Below are positions 17,078-25,279 of a DNA stretch of 34,293 bases, in pieces. The notes under the pieces are model-generated. The model had not been told where the DNA came from. It ran no database searches and worked only from the letters and a program-made list of their open reading frames with translations. The stretch is from Paraburkholderia atlantica. GTDB taxonomy: Bacteria; Pseudomonadota; Gammaproteobacteria; Burkholderiales; Burkholderiaceae. Made by a program: the position numbers and the translations under genes. Within the stretch, counting starts at the first letter, position 1, and each line of letters starts with the position of its first letter. The stretch lies in assembly GCF_009362785.1 (NCBI RefSeq), contig NZ_WHNQ01000047.1, positions 1 to 34,293 on the forward strand, written 5' to 3'.

Positions 17078-17643
17078 TTATGCAAGGCCCATGCGCACAG
17101 CCATCTCGGCTTGCCAATCGCTTCGCGGCCTGAATCCCGGCAGCCCGCTCGCGTGGCGCTCAACAGCCGCCATCAGTTGTGCGTCGGGCAAGTCGAAGTC
17201 CGCTGGCACCCGCATCGGCTGGTCGACGTACCAAGGCGTATCGATGAAGAGCTCCAGCCGGTTGCCCTCGGGGTCGCGCGCATAAATCGAAATCGCGTTG
17301 CCATGCGTGACGGGATTGATCTCTTCCAGACCTTCCGAGACGAAGCGCGCGTGAAACTGCCTGAGCGTGTCGAGGCTGTCCGCTTCGAGTGAAATCTAAT
17401 TTATCGGATTGAATGCCAGGTGCTCCGGTCGACCGCCTGCGAGCACGATCTGGTGATGCACCGCAGGATCGCGACTTAGGAACACCAGCCGCACTTCGCC
17501 GTGCGGCGTCTGCAGCGTCCCGCGATCGGTCACGGGAACTTCAGCACCCGCGAATAGAAGTCTTCCACCCGTGCCATATCGCTCACGGAGAAGCCCATAT
17601 GGCTTAACGACAGCCCGCTTCGCGCTTTCTTCATACCGTCCAT
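17078..17643 (-). pseudogene. VOC-family (glyoxalase/extradiol dioxygenase fold) gene, inactivated
   Basis: This is a paralogue of the intact gene at 30492-31055, broken twice. From the ATG at 17643 it reads GLSLSHMGFSVSDMARVEDF, then loses one base near 17531-17538 (reading LKFP-stop instead of LKFxVTDRG). The next frame carries VTDRGTL, LVFLSRDPAVHHQIVL and FNPIN until a TAG at 17396-17398. After that stop the homology continues without shift (ISLEADSLDTL ... DPEGNRLELFIDTPWYV ... PGFRPRS) to a TAA at 17078. The amber codon replaces the Gln codon that is Gln83 in the intact paralogue. No functional protein is expected. It is divergent from the FAH gene at 17789. Confidence 0.9.
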
Positions 17644-17698
17644 GCTCGTCTCCAGTAGTGATAAACCCTAGCGAAAAACACGTTGTGCCCACAGTTAA

Positions 17699-17724
17699 AC
17701 ATAGCTTATTCTCAACATGCGATA
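17699..17724. promoter_or_regulatory. Candidate regulator sites in the VOC/FAH divergent promoter
   Basis: ACATAGCTTAT (17699-17709) repeats the core of the palindrome at 15701-15728. The next bases, TCTCAACATGCGATA (17710-17724), match the TCTCA-N5-TGAGA arms at eight of ten positions. A further near-palindrome, GACTTCATTGAGGTC, is at 17732-17746. Which of these is functional is unknown. Confidence 0.35.
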
Positions 17725-17788
17725 AATTTACGACTTCATTGAGGTCGCCAGGGTTGATCTAACCGGATTTTATCTTCTTGGAGCGTCA

Positions 17789-18640
17789 ATGAAACTCGTC
17801 AGCTTTTCTACCCATCAAGGCCCCTCCTTCGGCGTCGTTCGCGGCGACAGCGTGATTGACCTCGGCAAGCGGCTGAACGGCCGTTACGCCGACCTGAAGG
17901 CACTGATTGCCGCCAACGCGCTGGGTGAGGCCGCCCAAGCGGCTCAGGGTGATCAGGGCGACTACCCGCTGTCGGAAGTGACGCTGCTGCCGGTGATTCC
18001 CAACCCCGAGCAGATCTTCTGCGTCGGGCTCAACTATGCTGAGCATGTCAAGGAAACCAATCGGGAAACCACCGAGCAGCCGGTCATCTTCATGCGGCTT
18101 CCAGCTTCGCAAGTGGGCCATGGACAGCCGATGCTGCGTCCGCCCGAGTCTCAGCAATTCGACTACGAGGGTGAGATCGCCGTGATCATCGGGCGGGGTG
18201 GGCGGCGCATCGCTGAAGCCGACGCATGGAATCACATCGCCGGGTATGCCTGCTACAACGATGGCTCGGTGCGCGACTGGCAGCGTCACACCACCCAGTG
18301 GGGACCGGGCAAGAACTTCTATCGCACGGGCGCCTTCGGGCCGTGGATGGTGACGAGCGACGAAATCGAGCCGAACGCCCTCATGATGCTCGTCACGCGT
18401 CTGAACGGGCAGGAAGTGCAACGCGCGACCACGCAGATGCTGATTCACGGCATCGCGAAGCAGATCGCCTATCTGTCGACATTCACGCCGCTCGCGCCGG
18501 GCGACGTCATCGTCACTGGCACGCCCGGCGGCGTCGGGGCAAAGCGCAATCCGCCCCTCTTCATGAAGCCTGGCGACCGGGTCGAAGTGGAAGTCGACCG
18601 GATTGGCGTGCTCTCCAATCCGATCGCCGACGAAGCATAA
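17789..18640 (+). CDS. Fumarylacetoacetate hydrolase (FAH) family protein, second copy
   Basis: This 283-residue paralogue of the FAH protein at 14559 is the same length, with the same presumed metal ligands at the same positions (Glu127 and Glu129 in DYEGEIAVIIG, Asp158 in CYNDGSVRDWQ). LNYAEHVKETNRETTEQP and VTGTPGGVGAKR are conserved blocks. It would hydrolyse or rearrange an acylpyruvate-type ring-cleavage product. A TTGGAG ribosome site lies six bases before the ATG. It is the first gene of a rightward operon with a flavin hydroxylase (56 bp later) and an MFS carrier. It is divergent from the broken VOC gene, and its promoter may be controlled by the IclR protein at 16103. Confidence 0.9.
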   Translation: MKLVSFSTHQGPSFGVVRGDSVIDLGKRLNGRYADLKALIAANALGEAAQAAQGDQGDYPLSEVTLLPVIPNPEQIFCVGLNYAEHVKETNRETTEQPVIFMRLPASQVGHGQPMLRPPESQQFDYEGEIAVIIGRGGRRIAEADAWNHIAGYACYNDGSVRDWQRHTTQWGPGKNFYRTGAFGPWMVTSDEIEPNALMMLVTRLNGQEVQRATTQMLIHGIAKQIAYLSTFTPLAPGDVIVTGTPGGVGAKRNPPLFMKPGDRVEVEVDRIGVLSNPIADEA

Positions 18641-18696
18641 AGACCGTTGCCGGAAGCGCACCCGCGCCTCCGACGCCTCATGAAGTGGATGTAGAC

Positions 18697-20220
18697 ATGT
18701 CAGATAAAACCATTTCGATGCACGCATGCGACTACGATGTCGCGATCATCGGCCTCGGCCCGACTGGTGCGACGCTGGCCAACTTACTGGCGACCGAAGG
18801 CTTGCGGGTACTCGTGCTGGAGCGAGACAAGGACATTTTTGCGCTGCCCCGCGCGGTGCATTTTGACGGCGAATGCATGCGGGTGTTTCAGAGCATAGGG
18901 CTTGCCGACACGCTGCTTCCCAAATTGTTTGTCGGTCCCGGCATGAAATTCGTGAACGCCGCCGGCCAACTCCTTATCGACTGGTCACGCCCCACGTGCA
19001 TTGGCCCGCACGGCTGGTGCGCCAGTTACAAATTTCATCAACCCGACCTCGAAAACGCGTTGCGCGATCGCCTGGCGGGTCAGGCAAACATCGACGTACG
19101 GCTGCGTCACGAAGTGTTTGCGCTTGACGAAACCAGCGATGGCGTCCAGCTCCGCTTCGAGGACACCAGCTGCGGCAAGCTTGGCCGTGCGACGGCTCGC
19201 TATGTGGTCGGATGCGATGGCGCGCGCTCGATTGCGCGACGATTCATGGGCACCGAACTCACCGATCTGAAATCGCATGAACGCTGGGTCGTCGTCGATG
19301 TCTTGCTCGACACCCCGCGCCCCGACCTCGGTGATTTCTCCATTCAGTATTGCGACCCGGCGCGCCCGACGACCTATACCCGTGGTCCGGGAAATCGCCG
19401 CCGCTGGGAAATCATGGTCATGCCGGGCGATGATGCGACGCAACTTGCGTCCCCCGAATGGCTGTGGGATAAGCTCGCGCGCTGGATTTCCCCGGCCGAT
19501 GCCCGACTTGAGCGGTCCGCGATTTATACCTTCCACTCGGTCGTGGCGAACGGCTGGCGCCGCGGACGATTGCTGCTGGCTGGCGATGCCGCGCATCAGA
19601 CACCGCCCTTCATGGGTCAGGGGATGGCCGCCGGCATTCGCGATGCGTCGAATCTTGCCTGGAAGCTCGCGACCGTCATTCGCGGCACTTCGCCCGATAC
19701 GCTGCTCGATACGTACGAATCAGAACGTTCGCCTCATGTGCGCGAGTTTATCGAAACCGCGGTGCGACTTGGTTCGGTCATTCAGACGACCCATCCGGAG
19801 GCTGCGACCAGCCGGGACATCGAAATGAGCGCTGCGATTCGCCATTTCGTCACTCCGCAACCGAAGCTCGGCCCCGGAGCCTACCTCGACGCATCCTCGT
19901 CGGCCGTGGTGGGCCAGGTCGCGCCCCAACCGCGCCTGGCAGACGGACGTCTGATGGACGACGTCGTCGGCTATCGGTTTGCGCTCGTCGCGTTGCCTGA
20001 GCTGCTCGCCGGATGTGATGACATTGCGGAGCGCGCCGAACGGGCGGGCGTCCAGATCGTCTGCGATGCAGACGCGGTGAATACGTGGTTAGCGTCAACG
20101 AGCGCCGCAGCGGTGCTGATCCGCCCAGACCGCTACGTCTATGGCATTGCACACGACACCGCTTCTTTGTACAGCTTGCTCGAGCACGCATTCCCCGCAC
20201 TGCAAACCGCCACCGCTTAA
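18697..20220 (+). CDS. FAD-dependent aromatic hydroxylase, MhpA-like (third copy)
   Basis: This 507-residue class A flavoprotein monooxygenase has the motifs GLGPTG (19-24), CDGARS (173-178) and LAGDAAH (294-300). It shares LPRAVHFDGECMRVFQSIG and long stretches with the protein of 12817-14283, so the two are paralogues, this one with an extra 11 residues at the N-terminus. It hydroxylates a phenolic ring with NAD(P)H and O2. The start at 18697 is the first ATG after the FAH stop, and its ribosome site is weak. An internal ATG seven codons later is an alternative. The flanking FAH and MFS genes suggest hydroxylation, ring-product hydrolysis and uptake in a single operon. Confidence 0.9.
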   Translation: MSDKTISMHACDYDVAIIGLGPTGATLANLLATEGLRVLVLERDKDIFALPRAVHFDGECMRVFQSIGLADTLLPKLFVGPGMKFVNAAGQLLIDWSRPTCIGPHGWCASYKFHQPDLENALRDRLAGQANIDVRLRHEVFALDETSDGVQLRFEDTSCGKLGRATARYVVGCDGARSIARRFMGTELTDLKSHERWVVVDVLLDTPRPDLGDFSIQYCDPARPTTYTRGPGNRRRWEIMVMPGDDATQLASPEWLWDKLARWISPADARLERSAIYTFHSVVANGWRRGRLLLAGDAAHQTPPFMGQGMAAGIRDASNLAWKLATVIRGTSPDTLLDTYESERSPHVREFIETAVRLGSVIQTTHPEAATSRDIEMSAAIRHFVTPQPKLGPGAYLDASSSAVVGQVAPQPRLADGRLMDDVVGYRFALVALPELLAGCDDIAERAERAGVQIVCDADAVNTWLASTSAAAVLIRPDRYVYGIAHDTASLYSLLEHAFPALQTATA

Positions 20221-20315
20221 CCGACCCGGCCGCCGCGCAGACAGCGTTGAACCGCCGAGACAGCGCGGCCACGCACACCTATTGGCCGAAGAAGCCAACA
20301 ATCTTTGGATGAGTC

Positions 20316-21659
20316 ATGGAGCTATCTCACCACCCGGTCAGCGCCGCAGACCATTCGCACGCTGCCGGCTTATCGCGGGCGCAATGGAAGATGATTCTTA
20401 TTGCTCGCCTGGGCGGGTCGCTGGAATTTTACGATTTCATCGTCTACGGTTTCTTCGCCCATCACATCGCGGCCCAGTTTTTCCCGAACGCTTCGTCGTT
20501 GATCAGCATGCTGGCCGCATTTTCAGTGCTGGCGATCGGCTATGTCATCCGGCCGCTCGGCGGCATCGTCCTGAGCAGCTGGGGGGATCGTTACGGCCGA
20601 CGTCCGATCTTTCTTGGCTCGATCATCGTGGTGACCACAGCAACCATCTGTCTGGGGCTGCTGCCCAATTTCCAGAGCTGGGGTATCACGGCTTCGATCC
20701 TGCTCATCCTGCTGCGCATGCTGCAAGGCTTCTGCGTCGGCGGTGAAATGCCGGGCGCCATCACTTACGCCGTAGAAGCGGCACCGCATCGTGCGGGGCT
20801 GGCCGCTGGCATCATCATCTGTGCGGTCAACGTGGGCGTCTTGCTTGCGACCTTCGTTAATCTCGGCATTCAAAGCTACCTCTCCAGCGCTGACGCGGCG
20901 GCTTATGGTTGGCGCATTGCGTTCCTGTTCGGCGGACTCTGCGGGCTCCTGTCCTATTGGATGCGTCGCAATCTGGACGAGTCCCCCGAGTTCAAGGAGA
21001 TGCATGGCGCGGTCGTCAAGCAACCATTTCGCGAGACGCTGCGACATCATGGCAAAGCTGTCGTCGCCGGAGCGCTCACGATCGCGGTGATGGCCGGCGT
21101 CAATGGCATCCTTTACGGTCACATGCCGGCCTATCTGGTCCAACAACTGCACTATGCGCCCCAGACGGCGGCGATTGCCCAGAATGCCTATCTGGTCGTC
21201 AGCTCCTTTGGTCTGCTTGCTGCAGGCTGGCTCGGAGACAAGATTGCGCGCCGATACCTGTTGCGAACGTCAGCGGCACTGCTGATCGTGCTGAGCTACC
21301 CGTTTTATTGGGCGCTTGCAAATCACACCGTCGATCCGGTCGTTTTATTCGTGCTCGCCGCTGTGGTGTTCTCACTCGCAAGCGGTACGTGGCCATCCGT
21401 CCTCGCCGATCAGTTTCCCGTCCAAGTCCGCTTCAGTGGCATCGCGCTGGCATACAACATCTCGGTAGTCGTATTCAGCGGCTTCGCACCGTTGCTCGCC
21501 ACTATGCTGGTTCGCGAGACCGGTTCCTTGGCAGCACCCGCCTACTACGTCGTCGGAGCGTGCGCGGTCGCCTTACTCGCAAGCTTTGCCTTGCCAAAGT
21601 CAAGTCTGCTACCGGGCTTATGGGCACGAATCGAATCCGTCTTACCGGGCAAGGAATGA
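20316..21659 (+). CDS. MFS transporter, metabolite:H+ symporter (MHS) type, with IS-derived C-terminal tail
   Basis: This 447-residue inner-membrane carrier has the opening typical of the MHS family: RLGGSLEFYDFIVYGFFAHH in helix 1, then GDRYGRRPIFLGS in the 2-3 loop and GFCVGGEMPGAITYAVE. Twelve membrane helices are expected. The last is around residues 411-430 (VGACAVALLASFALP). The final 13 residues (LWARIESVLPGKE) are not transporter sequence. They match the N-terminus of IS5-type transposases, and that transposase continues in the same frame just after the TGA (see next entry). The original C-terminus is therefore lost, but the membrane core is complete and may work. It is the last gene of the FAH/hydroxylase operon, 95 bp after the hydroxylase. 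Confidence 0.88.
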   Translation: MELSHHPVSAADHSHAAGLSRAQWKMILIARLGGSLEFYDFIVYGFFAHHIAAQFFPNASSLISMLAAFSVLAIGYVIRPLGGIVLSSWGDRYGRRPIFLGSIIVVTTATICLGLLPNFQSWGITASILLILLRMLQGFCVGGEMPGAITYAVEAAPHRAGLAAGIIICAVNVGVLLATFVNLGIQSYLSSADAAAYGWRIAFLFGGLCGLLSYWMRRNLDESPEFKEMHGAVVKQPFRETLRHHGKAVVAGALTIAVMAGVNGILYGHMPAYLVQQLHYAPQTAAIAQNAYLVVSSFGLLAAGWLGDKIARRYLLRTSAALLIVLSYPFYWALANHTVDPVVLFVLAAVVFSLASGTWPSVLADQFPVQVRFSGIALAYNISVVVFSGFAPLLATMLVRETGSLAAPAYYVVGACAVALLASFALPKSSLLPGLWARIESVLPGKE

Positions 21660-22316
21660 GATCCGGGTCGCACGGCGAGCGACAATCGCTGGTTTGTCGA
21701 AGCTGTCCTCTGGATTGGCCGGACCGGCTGCCCCTGGCACGATTTGCCCAAAGAGTTCGGCCGATGGCATACGGTGTACATGCGCTTCTCCCGGTGGCGT
21801 CGCAAAGGCGTTTGGGAACGCGTGGCGCTCGCCGTGTCCGACGAGACGGAGATCAAATGTGTGCTGATCGACTCGACCATCGTGCGTGCGCACCAGCATT
21901 CGGCCGGAGCTCGAATAAAAGCGGCCCGCAAGCTCTCGGCCGCTCGAGCGAAGGACTGACGACCAAGTTGCATCTGGCCATCGATGAAACCGGGCGGCCT
22001 CTGCGAATGATCGTCACCGAAGGGCAGGTCTCGGACATTTCGTGTGCACACGAATTGGTCGAGCATCTACGCACGGGTGCTGTGATTGCTGACCCATCCG
22101 CGCTACGCGTGCGAAGGCCGTTATCCCGCCGCGCTCGAACCGAAAGACCAAGCGTCGGTACAGCCGCGTGCTGTATCGAACTCGGCACATCGTCGAACGC
22201 TTCTTCAATCGCATCAAACATTTTCGTCGCATTGCCACTCGTTACGACAAGCTTGCGGGGAACTACCTCGCCCTTCCTTCGCTTGCCTGCGCCTTTGGAC
22301 TGCTCGTGAGAATGTG
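21618..22316 (+). pseudogene. IS5-family transposase remnant
   Basis: The frame reads WARIESVLPGKE, a TGA (21657-21659), then DPGRTASDNRWFVEAVLWIG and GRWHTVYMRFSRWRRKGVWE. VLIDSTIVRAHQHSAGA carries the second catalytic Asp region. Near 21908-21915 the frame shifts, and the sequence continues as SGPQALGRSSEGLTTKLHLA ... MIVTEGQ. After VIAD (about 22093) a block is missing, and the third frame gives AVIPPRSNRKTKRRYSR, HIVERFFNRIKHFRRIATRY and the end GLLVRM-stop at 22316. It has a nonsense codon, at least one frameshift and an internal deletion, so it is inactive. Terminal repeats were not found. Confidence 0.88.
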
Positions 22317-22479
22317 AACAGAAGCTAGCACCTTTTCATCATAAACAGTGTGCGACCGCGAGATGTTCAAGCGGCTCGCACATCCAGCACACTGAACGAT
22401 TCGCCCTACGGACTTCGGATGTGTTCGCACCCGACGGTCCATCAAGAGCGACGGATAGTGCATTCTTGACAGAATAGCT

Positions 22480-23040
22480 ATGAAAGAAACAAATCGTCTT
22501 CCCGCTTTTGACCGATCGATTGCGACAAGTGAACAGGTGGCCGTGCTGGACGAGATCCTGAGCGGCCCGCGCGGCAATTTGGACGGCCCGTTCTTAAGCT
22601 GGATCCATAGTCCGGAACTCGCTCAACGCGCGCAACGGCTGGGCGCGTTTTGCCGCTATGACACAGGGTTACCGCTGCGTCTGTCGGAGCTGGCGATTCT
22701 CGTGACGGCGGCGCATTGGCGCTCGCAGGCAGAGTGGCACATTCACCATCCCATCGCCTTGAAAGCCGGACTTCCTGCCGAGGTTGCCGAGTCAATTCGA
22801 TGCAACGAAACGCCAACGTTTGACGACCAGGATGATCGCCTGATCTACGACTTCGCCACGCAGTTGAACGAGACCCGTCGCGTCTCGAACGAGACGTACG
22901 CGCAAGCGCTGAATCGATTCGGCCATGTCGTCATCATCAATCTGACGGGATTGCTTGGGTACTACACGTTGGTCGCAATGACATTGAACGTGTTTGAGAC
23001 TCGCACAGCTTCGCAGATTGATCTGCCGTTCCCAGAGTGA
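22480..23040 (+). CDS. Carboxymuconolactone decarboxylase (CMD)-family protein
   Basis: This 186-residue protein has the CMD/AhpD-like all-helical fold. The central block LPLRLSELAILVTAAHWRSQ is followed by AEWHIHHPIALKAGLP, which carries the EWxxH signature of this family. No CxxC is present, so a peroxidase-type AhpD role is unlikely. Family members decarboxylate carboxymuconolactone or act on related lactones, but many have no known function. It begins a rightward group with the DUF4440-like gene and the ACS-type carrier. The ribosome site before the ATG is weak. Upstream, 22317-22479 contains no gene I recognise. Confidence 0.85.
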   Translation: MKETNRLPAFDRSIATSEQVAVLDEILSGPRGNLDGPFLSWIHSPELAQRAQRLGAFCRYDTGLPLRLSELAILVTAAHWRSQAEWHIHHPIALKAGLPAEVAESIRCNETPTFDDQDDRLIYDFATQLNETRRVSNETYAQALNRFGHVVIINLTGLLGYYTLVAMTLNVFETRTASQIDLPFPE

Positions 23041-23109
23041 TCAAGCCTCAAGGCCGATAGCTGCCCTGCCGACAATCAGCTCGCATGCCGCGTTTCCAGG
23101 AGAATCTAC

Positions 23110-23496
23110 ATGAACCACGCGTCCGTGAAATCCGCCGTCGATGCGCTCGAGCAACAGCGCTGCGACGCTACCGTGTCAGAAGACCTGCTCACGCTCGCCT
23201 CATTACTGGATGACGATCTGACCTTCGTCCATTCGTCCGGCTACGTTCACGACAAGCCGGAATATCTCACGTTCCTCAGCGACAAGATCAAGACACATAA
23301 AATCGTGCGTGCCCAGTCTCTCGCGTACCAGTTCCTCCCCGAGCTAGTCATCACGACGGGCCAGCTTGAACAATGGTTGCAGCGCCGCAGTGACGACTCG
23401 GAGATAAATATCCGTGCTCTCGTCACGCAGGTTTGGATCAAACGCGAGACCGGCTGGAAGCTCCTATACCTTCATTCAGGGCGCCTATCGGACTGA
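23110..23496 (+). CDS. DUF4440 / NTF2-like small protein
   Basis: This 128-residue protein matches the NTF2-like DUF4440 pattern. Helical N-terminus: VDALEQQRCDATVSEDLLTL. LLDDDLTFVHSSGYVHDKPE contains the family's DDxxxVHxxG block, and the end is VWIKRETGWKLLYLHSGRL. Members are small cytoplasmic enzymes or binding proteins of mostly unknown reaction. A good AGGAGA ribosome site lies before the ATG. It lies 69 bp after the CMD-family gene and 209 bp before the start of the MFS gene, so the three may be co-transcribed. It is unrelated in sequence to the SnoaL-like protein at 7297 apart from the common fold. Confidence 0.8.
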   Translation: MNHASVKSAVDALEQQRCDATVSEDLLTLASLLDDDLTFVHSSGYVHDKPEYLTFLSDKIKTHKIVRAQSLAYQFLPELVITTGQLEQWLQRRSDDSEINIRALVTQVWIKRETGWKLLYLHSGRLSD

Positions 23497-23705
23497 GCGC
23501 ATTGGGCTCACGCCTTGGCTCTCGGAATCTCGGCATGCGCCATCCTCATAGGCTCGCCGTCTACGAAGGTCCGTTCGAAACCAGAGTGAAGCCACTCGGC
23601 AGACGCTTGCGATCGTCTCTTGATGGCGGGTTCGTCCCAATGCGGCGAATAGTCTCTTTATCGGATATTTGCATCACCATCCCCTCGCCCCACAAGGAGC
23701 CAACG

Positions 23706-25058
23706 TTGAATACACCAACAACACCCAGCACCCCACTAGAGCGACCCACGCCGCTACTAAGGCTGGTCACGCTTCGGATCATTCCCTTTCTGTTGCTTTG
23801 CTGGCTGATGGCGTTCATCGACCGCGTCAACATCGGTTTCGCGCAACTGCAGATCAAGCAAGACCTTGGATTCGGGGACGCCATTTACGGACTTGGCGCG
23901 GGGATCTTTTTTATTGGCTACGTGCTGTTTGAAGTCCCGAGCAATATCTACCTTGAGAAATTTGGCGCGCGCAAAACGTTCTCAAGGATCATGATCTGCT
24001 GGGGAGCGACGTCGTCGCTGACCATGCTGATTCGGACACCCGAGCATTTTTACATCATGCGATTCCTGCTCGGCGCCTGTGAAGCGGGCTTCTTCCCCGG
24101 ACTGGTGTTTTACCTCTCCTGCTGGTTCCCGGAAAGTTATCGGGCCCGCGTGATTTCATGGTTTTTCGTTACCTCGGCTTTTTCCGGAATCGTTGGCGGA
24201 ATGATGTCCGGGACCATTCTGCATTATCTCGACGGTGCAAACGGATTGCGCGGGTGGCAATGGATGTTCATGATGGAAGGAATTCCCTCCATCATTCTTG
24301 GCATCGTCGCCATCTTTTATCTCGACGACTCGATCGACAAGGCCAGGTGGCTCGATGCCGGGCAAAAGGTGGAACTCAAGGAACTGCTGCGCCCCGAGGT
24401 AAGCCGCAAGCCCGAGAAGATCCGGTTCCGGGATCTGTTCGGCGACCCCTATGTCTATATCCTGGCGATTGCTTACTTCACGTTGAATAGCGGCAATTTC
24501 GGCCTTGGATTCTGGCTGCCGACAATCTTGAAGGATTTCGGCATACGCGATCCCTTCATGATCGGCATGTGGAGCGCCGTCCCCTACGCGATCGGTAGCA
24601 TCGGCATCGCGATCATCTCGGGCAGCTCCGATCGCCGCCAGGAACGTCGCTGGCACCTGCTAGCGTGCACTGTCTTCGGCGGCCTCGCGCTGGCATCGCT
24701 CACGCTGCACGTGCAGGCATTTTGGCTCGTCATCCTGCAACTGACCGTTGCCATCGCCTTCATGTATGGCGGCATGCCGCTTTTCTGGGCCGTTCCGTTC
24801 AAGGAATTGAACACTAAAGCTCTTGCCGGAAAGATCGCCTTGGTCAGTAGCCTGGGACAACTCGGGGGTTTTGCTGCGCCTTACGCTCTTGGCCTCATCA
24901 AGGCAGCAACCGGACGGCTCGACACGGGCCTCATCGTACTTGGGGCCTTGTTTGCTGCAGGCGGTGTCCTGGTATGGATAACCGCCAGGTCGCATCGGCA
25001 GGCAAGCGCGACGTTTCCGGCGCAATCGCTCGCCAGTGCGGAAAATCCGGAAACTTGA
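23706..25058 (+). CDS. MFS transporter, anion:cation symporter (ACS) type
   Basis: This 450-residue inner-membrane carrier is of the ACS family, which takes up organic anions such as phthalate, tartrate or hexuronates. Family signatures are FIDRVNIGFAQLQIKQDLGF in helix 1, YVLFEVPSNIYLEKFGARK, and GACEAGFFPGLVFYLSCWF. It has twelve expected helices with a central loop around residues 200-230. I chose the TTG at 23706 because AAGGAG lies six bases before it; the longer open frame from 23433 overlaps the previous gene and adds no membrane or family sequence. The substrate is not known. It is the last gene of the CMD/DUF4440 group. The following 221 bases (25059-25279) hold no recognised gene. 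Confidence 0.9.
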   Translation: MNTPTTPSTPLERPTPLLRLVTLRIIPFLLLCWLMAFIDRVNIGFAQLQIKQDLGFGDAIYGLGAGIFFIGYVLFEVPSNIYLEKFGARKTFSRIMICWGATSSLTMLIRTPEHFYIMRFLLGACEAGFFPGLVFYLSCWFPESYRARVISWFFVTSAFSGIVGGMMSGTILHYLDGANGLRGWQWMFMMEGIPSIILGIVAIFYLDDSIDKARWLDAGQKVELKELLRPEVSRKPEKIRFRDLFGDPYVYILAIAYFTLNSGNFGLGFWLPTILKDFGIRDPFMIGMWSAVPYAIGSIGIAIISGSSDRRQERRWHLLACTVFGGLALASLTLHVQAFWLVILQLTVAIAFMYGGMPLFWAVPFKELNTKALAGKIALVSSLGQLGGFAAPYALGLIKAATGRLDTGLIVLGALFAAGGVLVWITARSHRQASATFPAQSLASAENPET

Positions 25059-25279
25059 GCGGGAAAGGCCTGTATCGCAGCAGAGTTTGCTGAAATTCAC
25101 GGTGCGCCAGCGGTTCCGCGTTGAAAAGCTTATTCAGCGCGGCATGGCGCCGATGGATAGTCTCAGACATTAAAAGTGCAAATGCCGTGAGACCTACCCT
25201 CCGACTAGCGGCCGGGTCGCACGGCATTATTTTCGTAAAGGTCGGGCGCTCGCGTCTTCGCCCCCGGTTGCTGCGTTGA

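Noticed and set aside
18226..18696. Upstream extension of the hydroxylase reading frame, starting inside the FAH gene
   Set aside because: It overlaps the FAH coding sequence in another frame and has no family resemblance. The flavoprotein fold begins just after the ATG at 18697.
23433..23705. Longer N-terminus for the ACS-type carrier
   Set aside because: It overlaps the DUF4440-like gene and is not membrane-like. TTG at 23706 with AAGGAG six bases upstream is a better start.
25160..25193. GTCTCA ... TGAGAC inverted repeat as a fourth operator
   Set aside because: The arms match, but the spacing between them is over 20 bases instead of five and no intact gene starts nearby.
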